DNA of 22,166 nucleotides from Isohypsibius dastychi (Eukaryota; Tardigrada; Eutardigrada; Parachela; Isohypsibiidae). Position numbers and translations under genes: made by a program. The stretch is from the NCBI GenBank assembly GCA_034696485.1, contig JAQIWT010000366.1, positions 1 through 22,166 on the forward strand. Direction: 5' to 3'. Every line of letters begins with the position of its first letter. Position 1 is the stretch's first letter. Below the pieces are notes generated by a model that did not search any database, was not told the DNA's origin, and was given only the letters and a program-made list of their open reading frames with translations. Positions 10,072 through 18,000 of the stretch are shown piece by piece.

Positions 10072-10257
10072 TCAGTACAAAGTTGGATTTTGACTGAAGA
10101 TGTCCAGGAGACTGATGATTGTTCCAACAACGCCGATGACCCCCAGTATAACAGTCCCCATGCTTGACCCGTTGGTGGTAGATATAAATTTGGTGATGTT
10201 GACGAAGGAAGAGTGGTTCATGATGTTTGAGTGAAAGGAGAATGGCGAGCTTATCAT
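10072..10257 (-). CDS. Possible single-pass membrane micropeptide (49-61 aa)
   Basis: An intact minus-strand frame ends with TGA at 10072 and has two in-frame ATGs, at 10257 (61 aa) and 10221 (49 aa). From the second start, the first 20 residues hold three N-glycosylation sequons (NHS, NIT, NGS). Residues 23-39 then form one hydrophobic segment containing LGVIGVVG, with glycines at 27, 30 and 33 (glycine-zipper spacing), followed by a short polar tail ending QNPTLY. Codons are largely C/G-ending, unlike flanking non-coding DNA. No homologue is recognised. The layout would suit an extracellular N-terminus with no cleaved signal peptide. It may instead be the last exon of a longer spliced gene, or chance. 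Confidence 0.4.
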   Translation of the reverse strand: MISSPFSFHSNIMNHSSFVNITKFISTTNGSSMGTVILGVIGVVGTIISLLDIFSQNPTLY

Positions 10258-10960
10258 TTAAAGGAAGACTGTATATTCAGCTTACTGAATGAAGGCTGCT
10301 CACCGGGGGTCCTCTGCACCTTAAGGAGTTCCTGTCTTCCATACTGTGATTCGCAATCGGGTCACGTTTCCCAGAAGAGAAAGCTCAATTCACATGACTT
10401 GTAACTTGACCCAGCAAAAGAATTACGTGTTCCCGGTTTTGTTCTAAGGTTCTGTGATTGACGATATTGCTACCTGGAATTGTTTCGAATCAAGCACCCT
10501 CCAGGGTAAATGTTGGCTGATGAAACTGCAAATCGATTGCGGTTTTATTGGACAAATCCCAGATTGTTGAATGCCCGTGTTACAGTACTTCCTAGAATGT
10601 ATGTTAGATTCTAATCACGGATCAAGATGAGCAGGTTCTGGCAGTAACGCGATGAGTTACCGCGCTCGTGACAACAATGGTTCGAATGAGTTCTTTCAAC
10701 AACGTCAGGCAAACGTCGCTGGGAGAAAAATGGAATGTCATTGACAAAAATGCAAAATATCGTGACCTGAACACAATGGGTGTGGGTTTCTGAATAACAG
10801 GCACCGTTTTCGCAAACACTATGTGTATGAACATGGATCGTTTCATTTCATTTCAACTGACAAAAGTGAACAGAGCGGTGACCTTTAAAACTGCTTGAGC
10901 CCAGTCGAAGCAAATTTCTTTGGAACAGATCGGGTTTGACGACGATGCTGAAAGACATTC
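10258..10960. other. Intergenic, no supported gene
   Basis: Open frames up to 74 codons are present (10622-10846, minus) but show no motif or splice context. The 3' untranslated part of the receptor gene to the right probably ends near 10961. Confidence 0.45.
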
Positions 10961-10966
10961 TTTATT
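10961..10966 (-). terminator. Poly(A) signal for the IR-like gene
   Basis: AATAAA on the minus strand, about 255 bp past the TGA at 11222. It is the first canonical hexamer I see downstream. Confidence 0.5.
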
Positions 10967-11221
10967 CGCTGTCACTTCCAACTTAGTGAGTGCAGACCGA
11001 CACAGAATGTTTGTGCTGTTGTAGTTGAAAGTTGATCAGTTGTGCAAGAAATATGGTATAAGAGAACGGTGTGTGACAAGTTGCGGAAAATTGTTGATAG
11101 TCTCAAGAAGCTTGACCACGGTACTTCAGGTTTGATTCCGTATTGTTATCATAGTTTAACACCTCGCGATATCTTGTATGATCGTCCGCATTTAGGTTCA
11201 TCAAAGAAAACCTGACAAACA

Positions 11222-12848
11222 TCAGCGATTATGTCTCCCAGCAGCCTGTTCAACCACAACCGCCAGCAGACCTAAACCTAAACCGCCAAGCAGAAGCCAA
11301 AATGCAAAAACAACATGCTCAACAACATGGCGTCTGGAGACCGTTCCAACAAAGTCCACCAGTTTCGGTTCACAATAATACAGCTTCTTCTCCGCCGGCC
11401 TTGCCCATGCCTGCCTCCTATACAGGAAGGAAACCAATCCACATTCAAGCAAGCGAAGATATCTGTAAACAACGGCAATCAATGATCCCCATTTTGGTGT
11501 TAACTGTCAGATCGGTTACGTACTGAAGGTCAACTATCCGTTCAAACGGCGATCCTTTAACCACAAAGAATCTTGCAATGCGTACTCTCGCTAAATATGG
11601 AAGTACAACAATATTCGGTGTACAGAACGGGATTTCCAGGTTGGTCATGCCATCTTCCGTGAATTCCACAACCGATGCTATTTTTCTGTCCGTAATAGTG
11701 TAAAAACTGGTCACATTGAGTTGAGGGTCAATCTTTTCGCCAATCAAACGCGATTCTCTATCGAAGCTCTCCTGGAAATCCAAGCAACAATGTCACAGAT
11801 GAAGCCTGATTAGCCACAAACGAACTGTAAGCATTTTTTTGGAAAGTGCAGACCCGGTCAGACAGTAGTTTGATGTTGACAAAGTTTGAAGGTCTGTAAA
11901 CGGAAGGAGGGGAGGTGGTTCGATTGCCAGACTGGATGGAAGAAAGCAGTACAAAACACCGGTGATGACTAGACTCCATAATAACCATATTGTGTACATT
12001 GTCATCAGCGAAGGTCGCGGAGAGGCCGCCATTTTAACGCGGTCTGAAAGTATGAAGTTACATAGTTGAATGATCACAGATACTGTGACGCACCTTGCCG
12101 AATCGAGTTGGCAAATAATTCAAACCCTGAACGGAATAATCCGGCATAGTTCACTGATTTTTCCGTAACGTACGAATATAAAGCATAAAAGGAAAGTTGA
12201 AGGAGAAACATCAACCCAATTAACATCCACGATTCTCGGCTCGCGATTTTGAGTAGAAAAGTAATTGATCCAGTAGAGCGCTGCAGGTCAGAAGCATGGA
12301 TAGCCACACCGTATGTTGTGTCAAGGAAGGAGTAAAACAGGCGAACTTGAGCCGCACGTTCGGTGGTCATACCTATTTGCGACATTCCAACATCAGCGGA
12401 CGCGTTGGAAGTCGCTTCGAAAAACTGTTCTGCCAATGTGCCGTTGTAGTCGAGAACTGTGAAGTTGCATCTGAAATTAGCACGTGTCAATCATTAAAAT
12501 ACACGGATAGATGCATATGGAGAATGTATGTTTTGATGTATTTTATAAGTTTACCTTAATTTTGCTCCAAGGCAGATGAGTGCCATGACCGCGTTGTTGG
12601 AGAAATCATTGCAGAATCTCTGATAAAAACCGAAAAATTACAAAAAACCAGTGGTTTTAGTATCAGAAAGTTCACCGGGTTGATAGCTATGCAAAGTAAA
12701 AGGGGATTCATCTAGAAAAACGAAAATGTATTCAACACCAACCAAACTACATTCAGACCGTTCAATGCCGAAAAATGGAAATTTCAGAAAGTCACGTCTC
12801 CATCGATCTGCTCGTCCAGTGCGGAAATTACCAGTGTGGAAATGCTAC
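11222..12848 (-). CDS. Ionotropic receptor / glutamate-receptor-like channel, multi-exon
   Basis: This is a predicted ligand-gated cation channel of the iGluR/IR superfamily in the plasma membrane. Exons (minus order) are 12848-12796 and 12711-12676 (both tentative), then 12619-12555, 12470-12094, 12043-11826, 11771-11524 and 11462-11222. All joins keep phase; introns are 50-84 bp. The product is about 411 aa. In order it shows the S1 lobe (FCNDFSNNAVMALI... to ADVGMSQIGMTTERAAQ), where the TxxER arginine matches the residue that holds the ligand carboxylate in glutamate receptors. M1 follows (WMLIGLMFLLQLSFYALY), then a pore-loop region (LFRSGFELFANSI), M3 (YTIWLLWSLVITGVLYCF) and the PFTDLQTL start of S2. 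S2 ends in FVVKGSPFERIV, and M4 (VVFAFWLLLGGLGLGLLAVV) lies near the C-terminus. The SYTANLAAF pore signature of synaptic receptors is absent, favouring a divergent IR. The 5' end and any amino-terminal domain are unresolved. Confidence 0.85.
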
Positions 12849-13170
12849 CTGGTAATATGAATGAAGTATTCGTGTCCGCATTTTTGTCGTGTGATCAATA
12901 CGTTGCTGCAGATAGATCTAGCCTACGTTAGGCCTATACCTCAAACCGTTAAAATGCCTGATAACTTACTACCATGAAATTTTCGTAAACTCTGATCTGC
13001 TGGTGACCTTTTCACTTCTTCCATACAACAAATCAGTTGTAATAATATCACTATGTTTTTCATTTAGCCTCACATCTCTGACTGGCCTATATGCTTTTTC
13101 TGATCACACTGAGCCCACCCGCTCCAAGCTATTTGGCTACGCCAGTCAGTTGTTGTTTTTGGTATTCGTC
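12849..13170. other. Upstream region of the IR-like gene
   Basis: It should hold the first exon(s) and promoter of the minus-strand receptor gene, but I cannot place a start codon or signal peptide with confidence. A minus-strand open segment continues through 12849-12880 before an in-frame stop. The plus-strand frame at 13003-13188 is hydrophobic but runs into the transposon terminus at 13171, so it is not supported. Confidence 0.4.
13164..13170. repeat. Target-site duplication, left copy (ATTCGTC)
   Basis: ATTCGTC abuts the left terminus of the 1.18-kb element and is repeated at 14353-14359. An extra C makes it 8 bp if one terminal base is assigned to the target. Confidence 0.8.
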
Positions 13171-14352
13171 CAAGACCATTCTATATGACAGGCCCTGACA
13201 TTCCGCGGTGGTACACGCCCATGCAGGGCAAGAGAGAAGCTAAATAGCACGGCAGTCTACGGAGCGGCGGGATCAAAATTCTTCACATGACTTAATGCTC
13301 GATAACTGACCATCCGTTTTTCAGTTTGAAAGAATGAAAAAAAGTGCCAGACAAGAAAGAGAATTTAAAATAATAAAAGATCAAATTTGGTTGAGAACTT
13401 CGTTAAAAAAGCTCAGTTTTCTCCTGCTCATTGTATTACTGCCTACTTCTACTCTGTCAGTCGGCTGCCTAGAAGCGTTATGAATCTGCCACTCATTACG
13501 AAACCCCTGCCTCCATAAAAATCAATCTCTTTATGGAGCAAATGCGAGATGGTCATATTGGATCTCGCGCGCTTTTTACGTCCAATCAGATAAAGAGTCA
13601 CTGAGAAGTTCAAAAAAATCCTACAACCTTTGTTTGGCGCTTTAAGCAAAACCGTTAATTTTAAATAAGACAAATAATACCGTTGATGCGGGCAATGTCT
13701 GCGTGAGGTGAAAAATTGCTGTGTTTTAAAACGGTACTGAAATATGAATGATTTATCGATTTCGGATGATCCGAATTTGAAAATGCAAGTTTTATGGATT
13801 TTCCATGTGTATTAATTTTTGTGGAAATCAAAAGTACTTCCAATGACAAAAAAATATTTTAAAATCTTTAGCATGTAATGAAGTACAGAAACAGTCATAC
13901 TACCGCTCAATTGTGCTGTAATATTACAACCTGTCTACCTTAGTCTGCCTGTTTAGCGCGGACTGAATAAGGATTTAGTACATTTCGTTTGAACAAGTTT
14001 GCAGGTGCTGGTCAACCAGGCTGATCAAGTAGGCCGGGAGTGCAAGAATATCCAGCACACTCATCGCCGAATTCATTCTCAAACAAACGTTCGGCGCGCT
14101 GAATTAGCGGCACAAATCAGTGAATAATGGTGCGATTTTTTTGAATCTCTGAGATTATAGCTCATTCCTTTCTGTACTTCATGATGTTTTTAGAAATGGT
14201 ACATGATTGTCTTAGAATTAGTAATTAATTTCAACGATGTTTTTGTGCTCAGGCTGCAGGTAGACGCCAATGCGAAGCAAAATCTCCCCTTCATGGGCGG
14301 GGTATATAATTGTTTTATGGCCTGTCAGGGCCTGTCATATAGAATGGTCTTG
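13171..14352. mobile_element. 1.18-kb non-autonomous DNA transposon
   Basis: The ends are perfect 30-bp inverted repeats beginning CAAGACCATTCTATATGACA (13171-13200 and 14323-14352). A 7-bp direct repeat, ATTCGTC, flanks both sides, which proves insertion as a unit. Just inside, the ends share a further diverged block (ACRCGCCCATG.AGGG). The interior has no transposase motif; its longest frames (about 60-74 codons) lack domains. A TSD of 7-8 bp with about 30-bp termini fits P-element-like or hAT-like transposases better than Tc1/mariner. The ends do not match the other elements in this window. Confidence 0.88.
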
Positions 14353-14359
14353 ATTCGTC
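14353..14359. repeat. Target-site duplication, right copy (ATTCGTC)
   Basis: Direct repeat of 13164-13170, immediately outside the right terminus. Confidence 0.8.
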
Positions 14360-14418
14360 CCATGTTCCAGATAGAAACTCCATTTGTGAGAGCGAGAGAG
14401 CAGGAGCATCGGTGATTA

Positions 14419-14680
14419 GATAGGAGCATAGTGAAATTAAAGAGAGGTGGCCGCACAGAGCAAGAAACGAGTGGCACGGCAATCGGGCCAAGCTCCCATT
14501 GTTCCATATCTCAAACGGAGATCAGTAACACCTTTTTCGGTCTCAGAATGAATAGGGAGACCAGGAAAATCATGTTTGATCAGCCCGTTTGCAATTAAAG
14601 CTTGGCCGGACCTGCCTGCCACTGTCTTAACCGTGAATATGCTCCTGCGCGGCCACCTATCTTTAATTTCACTATGATAG
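14419..14680. repeat. Fold-back repeat
   Basis: The inverted arms at about 14425-14455 and 14647-14677 share ATAGTGAAATTAAAGA and AGGTGGCCGC with one mismatch between the two blocks. About 190 bp lie between them. GAGCA words cluster around both arms. This is probably a MITE whose outer boundaries have decayed. Confidence 0.65.
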
Positions 14681-14727
14681 GAGGCACATCTGCTCGGGAG
14701 CAGTGTACCAGATCTGTTGATCAGAGC

Positions 14728-14751
14728 AAGAGCATTGTCTACAATGCTCTT
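14728..14751. repeat. Short hairpin palindrome
   Basis: AAGAGCATTGT, two bases, then ACAATGCTCTT: 11-bp perfect arms. The core GAGCATTGT recurs at about 14848, so it may be part of a subterminal array belonging to the neighbouring fold-back element. Confidence 0.7.
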
Positions 14752-14987
14752 TACCAGGAGCACTGGACACAGCAATGCTCCCCTGATCTGATTTGCATCT
14801 GGTCCATTCTTTTTTCTCTCTTGCGTGCATTATATTGTACTAGCCTTGAGCATTGTCCGTTCTTGCTGCATGCCCTCGAGGCATAAGGAAAATAGAGCAC
14901 GTGGCAGGCATATACCCAGATCTTCCAGATTCGTCACTCAATAATTAGTACGTAAAAAAATCAACGATTCTCTCCCGTTGGCTTGGT

Positions 14988-14995
14988 TATAAAAA
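14988..14995 (+). promoter_or_regulatory. TATA-like box of the BTB-Kelch gene
   Basis: TATAAAAA lies 38 bp upstream of the predicted ATG at 15026. If functional, transcription would start about 15015-15020, leaving a leader of about 10 nt, which is unusually short. Confidence 0.35.
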
Positions 14996-15025
14996 ATAAG
15001 TTCTTTTAAGTCGACGTTCCCGAGA

Positions 15026-18000
15026 ATGAATCACCTGATCTCTGCTAATGCATCAAGGTCATCTTGTTTTGCAACGTTGAGGTGCCCTTCGGATGGCGAT
15101 GGAATCATTTGTCACAAATCAACGCTGGCTGAGAAAAGTCTTTTCTTCAGAAATTTGTTTAACTCACCTTTGGAAGCAGAGAAGACTGAATTCCTACTGA
15201 GAGATGTACCGTTCCGAATTCTGACCATGTAAGTCAACGCGCCGGATTTGAAGTCGAACGAATATTTGCGAATATTTACAGAATTGTGGATTTCATGATG
15301 AAGTCACACATCGCTCTAGATGGCGACAATTTGCTGGAAATCCTTACACATGCCGCATATTTTGCCATACCATCGCTGCAACACTTATGCGAGCAATATC
15401 TGATATCCGAAGCTGAAGTCGAAGATTACTGCATGATTACGATGTTTGCAAAACAACATGGTCTCAGTGACCTTTTATCCCACATGCTTGGATTAATTCT
15501 GCAGAATGCCGAATCGATATTCAGCGGAAAGTCATTCATCTGTTGTGACGCCACGATGGTATGAAACAGAAACGGATCAGTTAATAATACTTTGAAAAAA
15601 GATATAAAAATTTTCTGAAGATGGGCGAATTAATGGGATCCGACGGACTTATGCTCGGAAAAGAAGAATCATGTTGGTATGGGCTTAACAAATGGTATCT
15701 CGACAACCCAGCTGTTCGCCGAACGGAATTCCTTGACCTATTGAAATTTGTCAGATTCCCCCATATTGATGTAATCGCCTAACCACCGAGTGTTTCTTTC
15801 GTTGAACGAAACTGTTTTTCACTTTAGGAGTCTGTGTTGCAAGAGATAGAGCAGAATTACGAGAATGAATCCTCACTTCGGGAAATTATCCGTAACTTCT
15901 TAGAAACTGCGCGTTGGCTGCAACGAGACAAACATCGGAGATTCGAGATTTTGCATCCCAAATATCATTTAAGAGATCAAGGTAGGTTCCGAGCAGCTGG
16001 TCCACTTATGAATTATGTATCATGCTCAGCTCGGTTTTGGTAAAGGTTTCCAAAGTGGCGTTGTTGTGCTGAAACGCCACAAACTTATCAGTATGCGCTT
16101 GGAACCAGACGAACGTGGCATTTGGCATAGAATCAATCGGCCTGGCTACGTGCATACTAACAACTATGGCCCCTTCGAGGATCATCAACGCGACTTTGTT
16201 GGGATATACGATCCCCTGATGAATGCTACGAAATGGCTACGCGGGCTGCCGGAGAAGACTAATCCCCGAATGGCTTGCTTTACGCCTGATTGTGACCTTA
16301 TTATCGCATCTTCTTGGCTCACTGAAAAATCCATGCGGGTGATCAAGTACAGCATCATCACGGAATCGTGGGAGTCCATCATAACAAATGGACTGGGTCC
16401 GATAACCGGTAAGAAATGAATTTTCCTTACGGAAACAACCAATTTGAAATTCTGACAATCAGACATGCCCCAGATCTGAAAACCCCGAAACCTGAAACAA
16501 CTTTTTTCCCAATCAAGCGAAAAACGTTTACGCACCGTAATAGAGACTCTATGTAAAATCGCTCGATCATTGTTTTGAATGCTGGGTTTTCAAAATTATT
16601 ATTGGAAAGTTTTGATCTGCGATCATTGGTGAAATTCCGACAATGTTTCGTACTCCGCTCAGTTAATTGGTCATTCAGTTATTTCCTGCAACCATTAAAA
16701 TATGTGCTCACCTCGGGAAAATAATCCCGAATATTCGAATCTCCCAAATCCGACCGAAACAAAACTCCCGATATACCCGAACCGAATTCACATTTTCTCG
16801 AACCGAACCAAAACGAAGATCTTTGGAATTTTCTAGATTTTCAGGTTTTCCCAAGAAACGTAAATCTTTGAGCAAGTGTGCCAGAATTGTCCCGAACAAC
16901 CTCATGTCCCGAACCGAACAGAATCTTTAGAAACTTTCACGATTTCCCCAAACCAAATATAGGACAGCCTTCCCGTACACCGAATATGATCGACCGCATT
17001 TCTTATCTTCAAGAACCTCGAACTTTTCGCAGAATACAAGTTTCTAAGTGGTGTTGTTTGTCCAGCCAGCCGCAAAAAACTAAGTGGTTCTCGAACGCGT
17101 TTTTTGATACATTCTGAAACGTCTCATGAAGGAGCTATGCACGCTATATCCGCTTGTTTCAACATGAAGGTTTTGTTTCCTTAGTCTTAGTTAGGGAGAA
17201 ATTCTCCCGAATCTTAAGACCCCGAAGTTCGGGGCCCGAACCCGACCGAAACGGCAGTATTCAAGAATTTCCCGAACCAAGTTTCGGAGGTTCCCGAACC
17301 GAAGAGAATATTTCGATTCGGCAAATTCGAAGATATTCAGGACAACACTGGTCCAAACCATGGCAAGTCGGTCTACCAGTGAAGACCTGAAAGTAAGCCA
17401 CCATAGACTTAACATAGGGGTGTGTCCGTCAAGTTAGCCACGAATTTTCCTCGTCGATTCATACAACCAGCTAAACATGTTGCTCTCCGATATCCCGGGG
17501 TGGAAACATGCGCTGGTCTCATGATTCTACGAGGAAAAAAGTGGCTATCTTGACGGGCGGCCCGTCTGTTAAGTCTATGATGGCTAACTTGCAGGTCTTT
17601 ACTGGAGCAAGTTCTGTGACCTATCGTGTGGTACGCCGCAGCTCTCTCGTAGACTGAAGAGGCCAACGATAAGCCGCACCGTGTGTACTGTACTGTATTG
17701 TACACCTTACTGCCGCAATCACTTCGAAATGATTTCCATGTTCGAGTCAGGCGCGATTCGGGTGTGATGCATTGATGCATGTGCATCACTTTTTTGGATT
17801 CAGGGTATGCATCTGATGCAAGATTTTGAAACTGATTTTTTTAGCTTGCATCTGATGCAAGATTTTTTTTCGCGATATTTCCGGCTTGCATCGATGCAAA
17901 TGAAATAAACCCGCAAAAATGAACAAAAATCGAAAAATTTGTCAAGCCGAGCCACTGAAACTGAAACAACTTTATCTGAACATCCGTTCTAGCAAAGCAG

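Noticed and set aside
10660..10700. tRNA-like GGTTCGAAT box
   Set aside because: No partner A-box, acceptor stem or anticodon arm can be folded around it; the same holds for GGTTCGAG at 18329, which is a transposon TSD.
11302..11526. Plus-strand frame rich in Q, H and P
   Set aside because: It lies antisense to the last exon of the receptor gene, whose frame carries M4 and phase-consistent splicing.
11758..11890. Alternative receptor S2 frame (NIKLLSDRVCTFQKNAYSS)
   Set aside because: It ends at a stop and does not join the next exon in phase; the chosen frame joins with a 54-bp intron and phase 0 on both sides.
14437..14886. Overlapping 112- and 94-codon frames
   Set aside because: They run through inverted-repeat arms and GAGCA word clusters on both strands and show no protein motif.
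16185..16535. 116-codon minus-strand frame
   Set aside because: Antisense shadow of Kelch exon 5 and the start of intron 5.
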